Shown here piece by piece: positions 7,216 to 16,369 of a DNA stretch of 64,000 bases (positions are counted from its first letter, which is position 1; the number at the start of each line of letters is the position of its first letter). A program made the translations under genes and the position numbers. Under the pieces are notes generated by a model. That model saw only the letters and a list, made by a program, of their open reading frames with translations. It was not told the origin of the DNA and ran no database searches. Origin of the DNA: Betaproteobacteria bacterium (lineage in GTDB: Bacteria; Pseudomonadota; Gammaproteobacteria; Burkholderiales; SG8-39); contig SCTY01000030.1 of NCBI GenBank assembly GCA_004297625.1, positions 96,984 through 160,983 on the forward strand, in the 5' to 3' direction.

Positions 7216-8091
7216 GTGAGCGCCGAGCTCGTCCAGTTTCTGCTGGCGGGAATCACCCTGGGCGCGATCTATGCGCTGGTCGCGCTCGGCTTCGCGATCA
7301 TCTACAACGCGAGCCACGTGATCAATTTCGCCCAGGGCGAGTTCGTGATGATCGGCGGCATGGCCGCCACGGCGTTCGTCGACTCCGGGCTGCCGCTGCC
7401 GCTCGCCGCCGCGGCCGCGGTCGCGGCGGCTACGCTCGTCGGCCTCGCTCTCGAGAAGCTCGCGGTCGAGCCGGCGCGCAACGCCTCGGTCGTGACCCTC
7501 ATCATCATCACCATCGGCGCGTCGATCCTGCTGCGCGGGCTGGCGTCGCTGGTGTGGGACAAGAAAATCCACTCGCTGCCCGCGTTCACGGGCGACAAGC
7601 CGATCGCCATCGGCGGCGCCACGCTGCTGCCGCAGACGCTATGGGTGCTCGGCGCCACGGTGGTGGCGGTCGCCGCGCTGTGGTGGTTCTTCAACCGCAC
7701 CCTCACCGGCAAGGCGATCCTCGCGGTGTCGCATAACCACCTCGCCGCGCGCCTCATGGGAATCAGCGTGCGGCGCGTGCTCATGGTCTCGTTCGGCCTC
7801 TCGGCCGCGCTCGGCGCGCTCGCCGGCATTCTCATCGCGCCGATCTCGTTCACCTCCTGGGACATCGGCGTGATGCTCGGCCTGAAAGGCTTTGCCGCGG
7901 CGATCCTCGGCGGGCTGGGCAGCGGACCGGGAGCCATCGCCGGCGGGCTCGCGCTCGGGCTCATCGAGGCGCTCGGCGCCGGCTACCTCTCTTCCGCCTA
8001 CAAAGATGTCTTCGCTTTCGTCATCATCCTCGGCGCGCTCGTGTTCCTTCCCAACGGCCTCGCCGGCAGGCGCGCAGCAGAGCGTGTCTAG
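7216..8091 (+). CDS. livH: LIV-type ABC transporter permease, LivH family
   Basis: This 291-residue polytopic membrane protein has the LivH hallmarks: GITLGAIYALVALGFAIIYNASHVINFAQGEF near the N-terminus and the cytoplasmic coupling region HNHLAARLMGISVRRVL, followed by GLKGFAAAILGGLGSGPGAIAGG. It starts at a GTG ten bases after the receptor gene. It forms the transmembrane channel with the LivM-type protein encoded directly downstream, whose start overlaps its 3' end. Confidence 0.9.
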   Translation: MSAELVQFLLAGITLGAIYALVALGFAIIYNASHVINFAQGEFVMIGGMAATAFVDSGLPLPLAAAAAVAAATLVGLALEKLAVEPARNASVVTLIIITIGASILLRGLASLVWDKKIHSLPAFTGDKPIAIGGATLLPQTLWVLGATVVAVAALWWFFNRTLTGKAILAVSHNHLAARLMGISVRRVLMVSFGLSAALGALAGILIAPISFTSWDIGVMLGLKGFAAAILGGLGSGPGAIAGGLALGLIEALGAGYLSSAYKDVFAFVIILGALVFLPNGLAGRRAAERV

Positions 8092-9019
8092 AAAAGGGTT
8101 CGCGGTCCTCGCGCTCGTGGTGGCGCTGCTGCCGCTCGCGCTCACGAACAATTACACCTACGAGGTGGCGATCGTGGTCGGCCTGAACGCCATCGTCTGC
8201 GTCGGGCTGAATCTGCTCATCGGCTATGCCGGCCAGATCAGCCTCGGGCATGCCGGCTTCTTCGGCCTCGGCGCGTACGGCTCGGCGATCCTCGCCGCGC
8301 GCTACGGTTGGCCGCCGTTCGCCGCGTTGGCGAGCGCGGTCGCCGGCGTGTCGTTCATCGCCTGGGTGATCGGCAAGCCGGTGCTGCGCCTCAAGGGCCA
8401 CTACCTCGCGATGGCGACGCTTGGGCTCGGCATCATCGTCGCGGTGGTGCTCGCCACCGAAGACCAGATCACCGGCGGGCCCGACGGCATGGCGGTGCCG
8501 CCGCTCGGGGTCGCCTCCTTCGTGCTGCAGGGCGAAAAGCTGTGGTACTGGATCGTGGGCGCGGTGCTCCTCGCCACGGTGTGGCTCGCGCTCAACATCA
8601 TCGATTCGCCGCACGGCCGCGCATGGCGCGCGCTGCACGGCTCGGAGGTGGCCGCAGGCGCCATCGGCATCGATCCGGCGCGCCACAAGCTCACCGCCTT
8701 CGTGCTTTCGGCTGCGTCCGCCGCGCTCGCCGGCGCGCTCACCGCCCACTACTCGGGCTTCATCACGCCGGCGAAGGCCTCGTTCCTGCACTCGATCGAG
8801 CTGGTCACGATGGTGGTGTTCGGCGGCATGGCTTCCACCTTCGGCGCGGTCGTCGGCGCCGCGATTCTCACCACGCTGCCGCAGCTTCTTACCGCGCTCA
8901 AGGAATACGAGATGGTGACGCTCGGCGCGGTGATGATGCTCACCATGATCTTCATGCCGCAGGGCCTGGTGCCCACCCTGGAGAAAGCGCTTGCTGCTGC
9001 GCGCCGAAAACCTGAGTAA
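8084..9019 (+). CDS. livM: LIV-type ABC transporter permease, LivM family
   Basis: This protein of about 311 residues is the second permease. It has multiple membrane segments, the GLNLLIGYAGQISLGHAGFFGLGAY signature of LivM, and the EVAAGAIGID coupling segment. I chose the GTG at 8084, which overlaps the end of livH and gives the sequence VSRKGFAVLALVV. The predicted protein ends just inside the start of the livG-type gene, giving a 29-base overlap. Function: substrate translocation together with LivH. Confidence 0.88.
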   Translation: MSRKGFAVLALVVALLPLALTNNYTYEVAIVVGLNAIVCVGLNLLIGYAGQISLGHAGFFGLGAYGSAILAARYGWPPFAALASAVAGVSFIAWVIGKPVLRLKGHYLAMATLGLGIIVAVVLATEDQITGGPDGMAVPPLGVASFVLQGEKLWYWIVGAVLLATVWLALNIIDSPHGRAWRALHGSEVAAGAIGIDPARHKLTAFVLSAASAALAGALTAHYSGFITPAKASFLHSIELVTMVVFGGMASTFGAVVGAAILTTLPQLLTALKEYEMVTLGAVMMLTMIFMPQGLVPTLEKALAAARRKPE

Positions 9020-9752
9020 GCGCTTCGGCGGCGTCGCTGCCGTGCAGGCGGTCGAGCTCGCCGTCGAGAGCGGCACGGTGCATTCCATCATCGGGCCGAA
9101 CGGCGCGGGAAAGACGACACTTCTCAACCTGCTTTGCGGCATCTACGAGCCCGACGCGGGAAAGATCGTGTTCGGCGAAGAAGACGTGACCGGCTACCCG
9201 CCGCACGAGTTCGCCTCGGCCGGCATCGGCAGGACTTTCCAGAACCTGCAGATCTTCTTCAACATGAGCGTGCTCGAGAACGTCATGGCCGGAGGCTGGC
9301 TGCACGAGGCGTGCGGCCTCGCCGCGGCGCTGCTGCGGCCGCCCGGCCTCGCGCGCGCCGAGCGCCGCGCGCGCACCGAAGCCGGGGAGCTGCTCACTTT
9401 CGTGGGCCTCGAGCGCTGGGCGGGCTCGCCTTCCGACGGCCTGCCCTACGGGGCGCTCAAGCGCCTCGAGATCGCACGCGCCCTCGCCGCGCGCCCGAAA
9501 CTCCTGCTCCTCGACGAGCCGGCCGCCGGACTGAATCCCACCGAGACGCGCGAGATCGATCAGCTCATCCGCCGCATCGCCGAGCGCGGCATTACCGTGG
9601 TGCTGGTCGAGCACAACATGAAGCTGGTGATGGAAGTCTCGCAGCGCGTGCTGGTGCTCGATCACGGCCGCAAGCTCGCCGAAGGCGAGCCCGCGGCCGT
9701 GAGCCAGGACCCGCAGGTGATCGAAGCGTATCTCGGAGTCGAAGCATGCTAG
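8991..9752 (+). CDS. livG: LIV-type ABC transporter ATPase, LivG family
   Basis: This 253-residue ATPase has Walker A (GPNGAGKTT), the LivG-type signature loop LPYGALKRLEIARAL in place of a standard LSGGQ, Walker B (LLLLDEPAAGLNP) and the switch histidine (VLVEHNM). The start is a TTG at 8991 inside the 3' end of livM, preceded by GGAGAAAG. It powers the importer as a heterodimer with the LivF-type ATPase that follows. Confidence 0.9.
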   Translation: MLLRAENLSKRFGGVAAVQAVELAVESGTVHSIIGPNGAGKTTLLNLLCGIYEPDAGKIVFGEEDVTGYPPHEFASAGIGRTFQNLQIFFNMSVLENVMAGGWLHEACGLAAALLRPPGLARAERRARTEAGELLTFVGLERWAGSPSDGLPYGALKRLEIARALAARPKLLLLDEPAAGLNPTETREIDQLIRRIAERGITVVLVEHNMKLVMEVSQRVLVLDHGRKLAEGEPAAVSQDPQVIEAYLGVEAC

Positions 9753-10444
9753 AGGTGCGCGGCCTCGAGTCGCGCTACGGGCGCATCCCGGCGCTGAAGG
9801 GCATCGACCTCGCGGTAAGCGCGGGCGAGCTCGTCGCGCTGGTGGGCGCGAACGGCGCCGGCAAGAGCACGCTGCTGCGCGCGCTCTCCGGGGTGCAGCC
9901 GGCTTCGGGGAGCATTGTTTTTGAGAATCACGACATTTCCGCCGCGCCCGCCGAGCAGCGGGTCAGTCTCGGAATCGTGCAGGTGCCGGAAGGGCGCCAG
10001 GTCTTCGCCCCGCTGACAGTTGAAGACAACCTGCGCCTGGGCGCCTACCGCCGCGGCCGGGACCGCACCGGCGCCAGCCTGGATCGGGTCTACGGCATGT
10101 TCCCGGTGCTCGCGGAGCGGCGCCGGCACGCCGCCGGCACGCTTTCCGGCGGCCAGCAGCAGATGCTCGCCATCGGCCGGGCGCTGATGGGCCAGCCGCG
10201 CCTGCTGCTCCTCGACGAGCCGAGCATGGGGCTCGCGCCGCGCCTGGTGGCCGAGATTTTCGCCTGCGTACGCGCCCTGCGCGCGGCGGACACGGCGCTC
10301 CTCCTGGTCGAGCAGAATGCGCGCGCGGCGCTCGCCATCGCCGACCGGGGCTACGTGCTCGAAACCGGACGTATCGTGCTCGCCGGAAGCGGCGCCGAGC
10401 TGCTCGCCGACGAAAGCGTGCGCTCCGCCTACCTGGGCCTTTAA
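9746..10444 (+). CDS. livF: LIV-type ABC transporter ATPase, LivF family
   Basis: This 232-residue ATPase has Walker A (GANGAGKST), the signature LSGGQQQML, Walker B (LLLLDEPSMGLAP) and the VEQNA switch typical of LivF. Its ATG lies seven bases before the end of livG. It ends at 10444, inside a degenerate Fnr-like box that appears to start the next transcription unit. It is the last gene of the importer. Confidence 0.9.
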   Translation: MLEVRGLESRYGRIPALKGIDLAVSAGELVALVGANGAGKSTLLRALSGVQPASGSIVFENHDISAAPAEQRVSLGIVQVPEGRQVFAPLTVEDNLRLGAYRRGRDRTGASLDRVYGMFPVLAERRRHAAGTLSGGQQQMLAIGRALMGQPRLLLLDEPSMGLAPRLVAEIFACVRALRAADTALLLVEQNARAALAIADRGYVLETGRIVLAGSGAELLADESVRSAYLGL

Positions 10445-10454
10445 CCTAAATCAA
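10441..10454. promoter_or_regulatory. Crp/Fnr-like site (TTAACCTAAATCAA)
   Basis: One perfect ATCAA half and one degenerate TTAAC half. The centre is 41.5 bp from the ATG of the thioesterase gene at 10489. It overlaps the livF stop codon. Confidence 0.5.
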
Positions 10455-10488
10455 GTCCCGGCCTCCCCCGCCATGCTCGGATAGCAGG

Positions 10489-10890
10489 ATGAAACCTTCC
10501 CTGACCGCCGGCCTGGCCGGCAAGCGCGAATTCACCGTCGAGCGCGAAAGCACTATCGGCTTCATGGGCGAGGACGCCCGCGTCTACGCGACGCCCATGC
10601 TGGTGCGCGACATCGAGATCACCTGCCGCGACCTGCTGCTCCAGCACCTGGACAAGGGCGAGGACTCGGTGGGCACGCGCGTCGAGATCGACCATCTCGC
10701 GCCGACGCTGCTCGGCATGAAGGTCAGCATCGAGGCAAGAGTCGCCGAGCTCAAGGGCCGCGCCGTCACCTTCGAGATCACCGCTTCGGACGGGGTCGAC
10801 CCGATCTGCCGCGGGCGCCACATGCGCTTCATCGTGAGCGTCGAGCAGACGCGCCAGCGGCTGATGCAGAAGCGCGCGAAGGCCGCGTGA
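10489..10890 (+). CDS. FlK-like hotdog-fold acyl-CoA thioesterase (paralogue)
   Basis: This 133-residue protein is a paralogue of the one at 543-947 and carries the same catalytic candidates: Thr in VYATP, Glu in DIEITC and His in IDHLAPT, with RGRHMRF near the end. It is the first gene of a set running into the PadBCD-like molybdoenzyme and phenylacetate-CoA ligase, and its stop overlaps the GTG of the large subunit gene. A role in hydrolysing phenylacetyl-CoA or phenylglyoxylyl-CoA, which must be released as phenylglyoxylate in the anaerobic pathway, is attractive but inferred. The spacing of the upstream Fnr-like box suggests a leaderless transcript. Confidence 0.75.
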   Translation: MKPSLTAGLAGKREFTVERESTIGFMGEDARVYATPMLVRDIEITCRDLLLQHLDKGEDSVGTRVEIDHLAPTLLGMKVSIEARVAELKGRAVTFEITASDGVDPICRGRHMRFIVSVEQTRQRLMQKRAKAA

Positions 10891-13529
10891 AGCGCGTCGC
10901 CACCTACTGCTACCAGTGCGTCGCAGGCCCGGACCTGCTGACGGTGAAGGTATGCGACGGCGTGCCGACGGAAGTGGAGCCGAATTTCGCCGCCGCGGCG
11001 GTGCATCCCGGCGGCGGCAAGATCTGCGTCAAGGCCTACGGCCTGGTGCAGAAGATGGCGCATCCGGATCGCATCCTGCGGCCGATGAAGCGCACCAATC
11101 CCAAGAAGGGGCGCAACGAGGATCCGGGCTTCGTGCCGGTCTCGTGGGACGAGGCTCTCGAGCTCATCAGTGAAAAACTGAACGGCATAAGAAAGAAAGG
11201 CCTGCTCGACGAATCCGGCTACCCGCGCGTCGCCGCAAGCTTCGGCGGCGGCGGCACGCCGCAGAGCTACATGGGAAGCCTGCCCGCGTTCCTGGCGGCA
11301 TGGGGACCGATCGACATGGGCTTCGGCTCCGGCCAGGGCGTGAAGTGCTACCACTCCGAGCACCTCTACGGCGAGTTCTGGCACCGCGGCTTCACCGTAT
11401 CGCCCGACACGCCGCTCACGAAATACCTCATTTCCTGCGGCGCGAACGTCGAAGCCTCGGGCGGCGTCGCGGGCGTATGGCGCCACGCGGAGGCGCGCGC
11501 GCGGGGGATGAAGCGCGTGCAGGTGGAGCCTCACCTCTCGGTGACCGGCGCCTGCTCGGCCGAATGGCTGCCGATCAAGCCCAAGACCGATGCCGCTTTC
11601 CTCTTCGGGCTCATTCACGTGATGCTGCACGAGAGCCCGCGCGAGCGCTTGGACCTCGAGTTCCTCTTCCGCCACACCTCGTCGCCCTACCTCGTCGGCG
11701 CGCACGGCTTTTATCTCAGGGATCCGTCGACTAAACAGCCTCTCCTGCATTCCGCCCTGGAAGGAAAAACAAAAGTAAGAGCGGTGGAGATCGGCCCGGA
11801 CGACGAAGTGCTCGCCGAAGGCGAGCTCGAAGGCGAAACGGCGTTCTCGAAGCTCGTCGCGCACATGAAGGCGTATTCGCCCGAGTGGGCGCAGCAGATC
11901 TGCGACCTGAACGCCGCGACGATCCGCCGCATCGCCACGGAGTATCTCGAGGCGGCGTCGGTCGGGGAGACCATCGAGATCGAAGGCAAGCGGCTGCCGT
12001 ACCGGCCGGTCGCGGTGAGCCTCGGCAAGACGGTCACCAACGGCTGGGGCGGCTACGAGTGCTGCTGGGCACGCACGCTGCTCGCCGCGCTGGTCGGCGC
12101 GCTCGAAGTGCCGGGCGGCATTCTCGGCACCACCGTGCGGCTGAACCGCCCCATGTCCGAGCGCCACAAGAGCGTGACGCCCGGGCCGGACGGCTTCATG
12201 CATTACCCGCTCAACCCGACATCGCGCGAGGCGTGGAGCGCGCGCCCGAACATCCGCAACGCCTACCGCAGCATGGTGCCGCTCGCCGCCGACGGCGCCT
12301 GGAGCCAGGCGCTGGGGCCGACGCATTTCTCGTGGATGTTTCTTGACGGCACCCCCGAGGGGCTGCCCAAGGTCACGCTGCCCGAAGTGTGGTTCGTGTA
12401 CCGCACCAATCCGGCGATCTCGTTCTGGGACACCGACAACCTCGCCGAGCGCATGGCGCGCTTTCCGTTCACGGTGGCGTTCGCGTTCACGCGCGACGAG
12501 ACCAACCATTTCGCCGACGTGCTGCTTCCCGACGCGCTCGACCTGGAGAGCCTGCAGCTCATCCGCATCGGCGGGACCAAGTTCATCGAGCAGTTCTGGG
12601 ACCACGAGGGCTTCGCGCTGCGCCAGCCCGCCGCCGCGCCGCGCGGCGAAGCGCGCGACATGACCGACGTCGCCACCGCGCTCGCCGAGCGCACCGGGCT
12701 CCTCGGGCCGTACAACGCCGCGATCAACAAGGGCGCGCTCGGCCTCCCATTGAAAGATTTCTCGCTGGAAACCACCCGGGTCTACAAATGCGAGGAGATC
12801 TGGGACGCCGCCTGCAAGGCGGCGAGCGCCGAGCTCACCCGCGGCGCGGAGATGCACGGGCTCGATTGGTGGAAGGAGAAAGGCTACGCCACGCGGCCGT
12901 TCCCGCGCACCGCCTGGTATCTCTTCCCGACGCTCGCGGCGCAGGGGCTGCGCTTCGAGATGCCCTACCAGGAGCGCCTTGCGCGCATCGGCGCCGAGCT
13001 CGAGAAGCGCCTGCACGAGAAAGGCATGCACTGGTGGGACAAGCAGCTGACCGAATACCAGGCGCTGCCCGCCTGGAAGGACTTTCCCGGCGTATGGGAA
13101 GGCGGGCTCGTCGCCATGGGCGGCAAGCCCGAGGACTATCCGTTCTGGCTGCTCACCTCGCGCTCGATGCAGTACGCCTGGGGCGCGAATGTCGGCATGC
13201 AGATGATCAAGGAGGTCGCCGACAACATCGCCGGCCACCGCGGCGTCATCATCAATACCAAGAAGGCTGATACATTGGGAATCCGCGATGGCCAGTGGGT
13301 GAACATCGCCACTCCGAAAGCGTCGGTGCGCGCGCGGGCGGTGTTGCGCCAGGGCATAAGGCCCGACACGCTGCTCCTCCTCGGCCAGTTCGGCCATTGG
13401 GCGACTCCGGTGGCCAAGGACTTCGAGATGCCGTCGATGAACAAGCTCTCGGCGATGTCGCTCGAGCTCACCGACGCGACCGGCTCGGGCGCGGACATCG
13501 TCAGGGTGTCAGTGAGGAAGGCGGCATGA
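10887..13529 (+). CDS. padB: Molybdopterin oxidoreductase, probable phenylacetyl-CoA:acceptor oxidoreductase large subunit
   Basis: This 880-residue member of the DMSO reductase family would oxidise phenylacetyl-CoA at the alpha carbon with water as the oxygen source. The N-terminus has cysteines at residues 8, 11 and 23 and in the later KICVKAYG segment, followed by MKRTNPKKGRNEDPGFVPVSWDEAL and, at residue 154, a cysteine in VKCYHSEHLYGEFW that is a candidate molybdenum ligand. No Tat signal is seen, so the catalytic side is probably cytoplasmic. Its neighbours are a four-cluster ferredoxin-like subunit, a membrane anchor and phenylacetate-CoA ligase, the set described for Thauera PadBCD. 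The GTG start overlaps the thioesterase stop. The family also includes other oxidoreductases, so substrate is inferred from context. Confidence 0.75.
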   Translation: MKRVATYCYQCVAGPDLLTVKVCDGVPTEVEPNFAAAAVHPGGGKICVKAYGLVQKMAHPDRILRPMKRTNPKKGRNEDPGFVPVSWDEALELISEKLNGIRKKGLLDESGYPRVAASFGGGGTPQSYMGSLPAFLAAWGPIDMGFGSGQGVKCYHSEHLYGEFWHRGFTVSPDTPLTKYLISCGANVEASGGVAGVWRHAEARARGMKRVQVEPHLSVTGACSAEWLPIKPKTDAAFLFGLIHVMLHESPRERLDLEFLFRHTSSPYLVGAHGFYLRDPSTKQPLLHSALEGKTKVRAVEIGPDDEVLAEGELEGETAFSKLVAHMKAYSPEWAQQICDLNAATIRRIATEYLEAASVGETIEIEGKRLPYRPVAVSLGKTVTNGWGGYECCWARTLLAALVGALEVPGGILGTTVRLNRPMSERHKSVTPGPDGFMHYPLNPTSREAWSARPNIRNAYRSMVPLAADGAWSQALGPTHFSWMFLDGTPEGLPKVTLPEVWFVYRTNPAISFWDTDNLAERMARFPFTVAFAFTRDETNHFADVLLPDALDLESLQLIRIGGTKFIEQFWDHEGFALRQPAAAPRGEARDMTDVATALAERTGLLGPYNAAINKGALGLPLKDFSLETTRVYKCEEIWDAACKAASAELTRGAEMHGLDWWKEKGYATRPFPRTAWYLFPTLAAQGLRFEMPYQERLARIGAELEKRLHEKGMHWWDKQLTEYQALPAWKDFPGVWEGGLVAMGGKPEDYPFWLLTSRSMQYAWGANVGMQMIKEVADNIAGHRGVIINTKKADTLGIRDGQWVNIATPKASVRARAVLRQGIRPDTLLLLGQFGHWATPVAKDFEMPSMNKLSAMSLELTDATGSGADIVRVSVRKAA

Positions 13530-13548
13530 GCGGCTCGGCAATTCGCCG

Positions 13549-13654
13549 CCCCCCTGTGAAGGGGGGCGTGAGCCGCAGGCGAACGGGGGGTTGGTTTTCG
13601 CGAAAACAAAACCCCCCGCTCGCAAGAGCCGCTCGCTCCCCCCTTGACAGGGGG
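13549..13654. repeat. Palindromic MITE-like element, copy 1 (padB-padC gap)
   Basis: About 106 bp bounded by inverted CCCCCTGTGAAGGGGG-type and CCCCCTTGACAGGGGG termini, with an inner inverted repeat built on GGGGGGTT...AACCCCCC. A second copy lies at 38349-38453. No reading frame is present. Its right edge supplies the GGGGGA that lies just upstream of the padC start codon. Confidence 0.85.
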
Positions 13655-13659
13655 ACGGC

Positions 13660-14241
13660 GTGACGCGCTGGGCGATGGTGGCGGATTTGCGCCGCTGCGT
13701 CGGCTGCCAGACGTGCACCGCGGCGTGCAAGCAGGCGAACGGCACGCCGCCCGGCGTGCAATGGCGCCGGGTGCTCGACCTCGAGACCGGCGAATATCCC
13801 GAGGTGAAGCGCGCCTTCGTGCCCGTCGGCTGCATGCATTGCGACGATCCGCCGTGCATGCACGTGTGCCCGAGCACCGCAACGCGCAAGCGCCCCGACG
13901 GCATCGTCACCATCGACTACGACCTGTGCATCGGCTGCGGGTACTGCATGGTCGCCTGCCCGTACGAGGCGCGCGCGAAGGTCGACGGCGTGGCGACCAA
14001 GTGCACGTTCTGCGTCGATCGCATCGATGCCGGCCTCGCGAACGGCCTGAAGCCCGGCGTGGATCCGGAGGCGACGCCCGCCTGCGTCAACTCGTGCATC
14101 GCCAAGGCGCTGCACTTCGGCGACGCCGACGACCCGCAAAGCAACCTCTCCGGGCTGCTCGCCGAGAACCAGAGCTTCCGCCTGAGCGAGGACCTGGAGA
14201 CCGGGCCGAACATTTTCTACTTGTGGGACAAGGCGCTATGA
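13660..14241 (+). CDS. padC: Iron-sulfur subunit with four [4Fe-4S] clusters, PadC-like
   Basis: This 193-residue DmsB/NrfC-like subunit has four cysteine groups: CVGCQTCTAAC, CMHCDDPPCMHVCP, CIGCGYCMVACP and CTFC...ACVNSC. It passes electrons from the molybdenum subunit to the membrane anchor. Start choice: the GTG at 13660 gives the family-typical MTRWAMVADLRRC and is preceded by GGGGGA, which is the edge of the inserted palindromic element. The repeat therefore seems to have donated the ribosome binding site. Its stop overlaps the next ATG (ATGA). Confidence 0.82.
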   Translation: MTRWAMVADLRRCVGCQTCTAACKQANGTPPGVQWRRVLDLETGEYPEVKRAFVPVGCMHCDDPPCMHVCPSTATRKRPDGIVTIDYDLCIGCGYCMVACPYEARAKVDGVATKCTFCVDRIDAGLANGLKPGVDPEATPACVNSCIAKALHFGDADDPQSNLSGLLAENQSFRLSEDLETGPNIFYLWDKAL

Positions 14242-15005
14242 CAAGCCTGCAGCGCTACTGGGACGCGCGCGCGGCGCTGAACTTCATCCTCGGCGGCAGC
14301 GGCGCGGGCCTCATCATCGCGGCCGCGTTCATCCATCCTGCAAGCCCGTGGCCGGTTGCCGCCGGCCTCGCCTTCATCGCGACGGGGCTTTTCGCCGTAT
14401 GGCTCGAGACCGGGCGCAAGCTGCGCGCGCTGCATGTGCTCTTCAATCCGTTCACGTCCTGGATGACGCGCGAGGCGTTCGCCGCGCTGGTGCTTTTCCC
14501 GGTCGGGCTGGGCGCATTCCTCACTCTCAAGTTTCTTCCCGTGGCGGCAGTGCTCGCCCTGGTTTTCCTGTGGTGCCAGGCGCGCATCCTGCGCGCCTCG
14601 CGCGGCATTCCGGCGTGGCGCGTCGCGCAGGTCGTGCCGCTCATCATCGCGGCCGGCTTCGCGGAGGGCGCGAGCCTCGCGGTGGTCCTCGTACAGACGC
14701 CGCTCGCCGCCGCGCTTCTCGCGATCGCGCTCATCGCCCGCCTCATCGCCTGGTCGGCCTATCGCGGCGAAGTGAAGAGCGAAGCGCTCGAGGGCGCGGG
14801 AAGAGCGTTGCAGCTCGGCGCCATTGCGGCATTGGTGCTCATCGGCGCAGGGTTCTACTTCACGCAGGCAGCGCTGCCCGCCGCCGTGCTGGCCGGCGTG
14901 GTGACTTTGGCGAGCGGCTGGTGGCTCAAGTTCACGCTCGTGACGCGCGCCGCGTTTACCCAGGGATTTTCACTGCCGCGCCAGCCGGTGCGCGGCACAC
15001 GCTAA
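14238..15005 (+). CDS. padD: Membrane anchor subunit, PadD-like (DmsC/NrfD type)
   Basis: This 255-residue protein has about eight hydrophobic segments and resembles DmsC-type quinone-reactive anchors (SWMTREAFAALVLFP is the typical second-helix motif). It would transfer electrons from PadC to the quinone pool, tying alpha-oxidation of phenylacetyl-CoA to nitrate respiration. Translationally coupled to padC by an ATGA overlap and followed after 13 bases by the CoA ligase gene. Confidence 0.75.
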   Translation: MTSLQRYWDARAALNFILGGSGAGLIIAAAFIHPASPWPVAAGLAFIATGLFAVWLETGRKLRALHVLFNPFTSWMTREAFAALVLFPVGLGAFLTLKFLPVAAVLALVFLWCQARILRASRGIPAWRVAQVVPLIIAAGFAEGASLAVVLVQTPLAAALLAIALIARLIAWSAYRGEVKSEALEGAGRALQLGAIAALVLIGAGFYFTQAALPAAVLAGVVTLASGWWLKFTLVTRAAFTQGFSLPRQPVRGTR

Positions 15006-15018
15006 GGAGGGGTAGCCC

Positions 15019-16365
15019 ATGAACGCCATGCTTCAGCCGAGATTCGAGAAAAAAGTGCACCATCCCGCGCGGCCCTGGTACTTCGAGCGCGAGGTGGAAA
15101 CCCTGCCGCGCCCGAAGCTCGAGCGGCTGCAGCTCAAGCGCCTGCGCGCGACGCTGAAGGACGCCTTCGAAAACGTGGAGCTCCACCGCAAGCGCATGCA
15201 GCAGGCGGGCGTGCGCCCGCGCGATGTCCGCTCGCTCGCGGACATCGCGCAGCTTCCGTTCACCCTGAAGACCGACCTGCGCGACCACTACCCGTTCGGC
15301 ATGTTCGCGCGGCCGCGCAAGACGCTCGTGCGCCTGCACGCCTCTTCGGGTACCACGGGCAAGCCGACCGTCGTCGGCTACAGCCACAAGGACATCCAGA
15401 CCTGGGCTTCGCTCATGGCGCGCACCATGGCCTGCACCGGGGCGCGCCCGGGCGACGTGATTCACAACGCCTACGGCTACGGGCTGTTCACCGGCGGCCT
15501 GGGCGCGCATTACGGCGCCGAGCGCCTCGGCGCCACCGTGGTGCCGGTCTCCGGCGGCGGCACGGAGCGTCAGGTCGCGCTGCTGCAGGACTTCGGCGCG
15601 CGCGTGCTGTGCGCGACGCCTTCCTACGCGCTCAACATCGCCGAGGTCGCGGAGCGCGAGGGCGTCGACCTGCGGACCGGGGCGCTCGAGATCGGCATTT
15701 TCGGCGCCGAGCCCTGGAGCGAAGCGCTGCGCAGCGAGCTCGAGAGCCGCCTCGGCATCAAGGCGATGGACATCTATGGCCTTTCGGAAATCATGGGGCC
15801 GGGCGTCGCGGCGGAATGCGAGGCGCAGGACGGCCTGCACGGCTGGGAGGATCACTTCCTCTTCGAGATCATCGACCCCGAGACGGGCAAGACGCTGCCC
15901 GACGGCACGGCGGGCGAGCTCGTCATCACCACGCTCACCAAGCAGGCGCTGCCGATGATCCGCTACCGCACGCGCGACATCACGCGGCTCGCGCGCGAGC
16001 GCTGCGGCTGCGGCCGCACCCACCTGCGCCTGAAGCGCATCACCGGGCGCAACGACGACATGCTCATCATCCGCGGCGTCAACGTGTATCCGTCGCAGAT
16101 CGAGGCGGTGCTGATCGGCCTGCCGGGCATCGCGCCGCATTACCAGCTGGTAGTCGAGCGTCAGGGCAGCCTCGACGCGCTGACCATCGAAGTGGAAGCC
16201 GCCTCGGCCAGCGACAAGTTCGGCGAGATCGAGAAGCAGGTGAGCCACCACATCAAGTCGCGCGTCGGCGTGACGGCGACCGTGGTCGTGAAGAAGCCGG
16301 GCGAGATGCCGCGCTCGCAGGGCAAGGCGGTGCGCGTGCGCGACCTGCGGCCGAAGGCGGGATAG
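15019..16365 (+). CDS. paaK: Phenylacetate-CoA ligase
   Basis: This 448-residue ligase converts phenylacetate, ATP and CoA to phenylacetyl-CoA. It has the PaaK-type adenylation motif [17 protein letters not shown] (from about residue 109), the [10 protein letters not shown] acceptor-binding segment, YRTRDITRL near residue 315 and the C-terminal [14 protein letters not shown] lysine loop. Length matches the family (about 430-450). The ATG is preceded by AAGGAGGGG. In Thauera and Aromatoleum the anaerobic paralogue is called PadJ; the surrounding padBCD genes make that the likely role. Confidence 0.88.
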   Translation: MNAMLQPRFEKKVHHPARPWYFEREVETLPRPKLERLQLKRLRATLKDAFENVELHRKRMQQAGVRPRDVRSLADIAQLPFTLKTDLRDHYPFGMFARPRKTLVRLHASSGTTGKPTVVGYSHKDIQTWASLMARTMACTGARPGDVIHNAYGYGLFTGGLGAHYGAERLGATVVPVSGGGTERQVALLQDFGARVLCATPSYALNIAEVAEREGVDLRTGALEIGIFGAEPWSEALRSELESRLGIKAMDIYGLSEIMGPGVAAECEAQDGLHGWEDHFLFEIIDPETGKTLPDGTAGELVITTLTKQALPMIRYRTRDITRLARERCGCGRTHLRLKRITGRNDDMLIIRGVNVYPSQIEAVLIGLPGIAPHYQLVVERQGSLDALTIEVEAASASDKFGEIEKQVSHHIKSRVGVTATVVVKKPGEMPRSQGKAVRVRDLRPKAG

Positions 16366-16369
16366 CGGG

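Noticed and set aside
10584..13397. A 937-codon minus-strand open frame opposite the molybdoenzyme gene
   Set aside because: It is the antisense of padB with low-complexity composition typical of GC-rich shadow frames; the plus-strand frame has clear domains.
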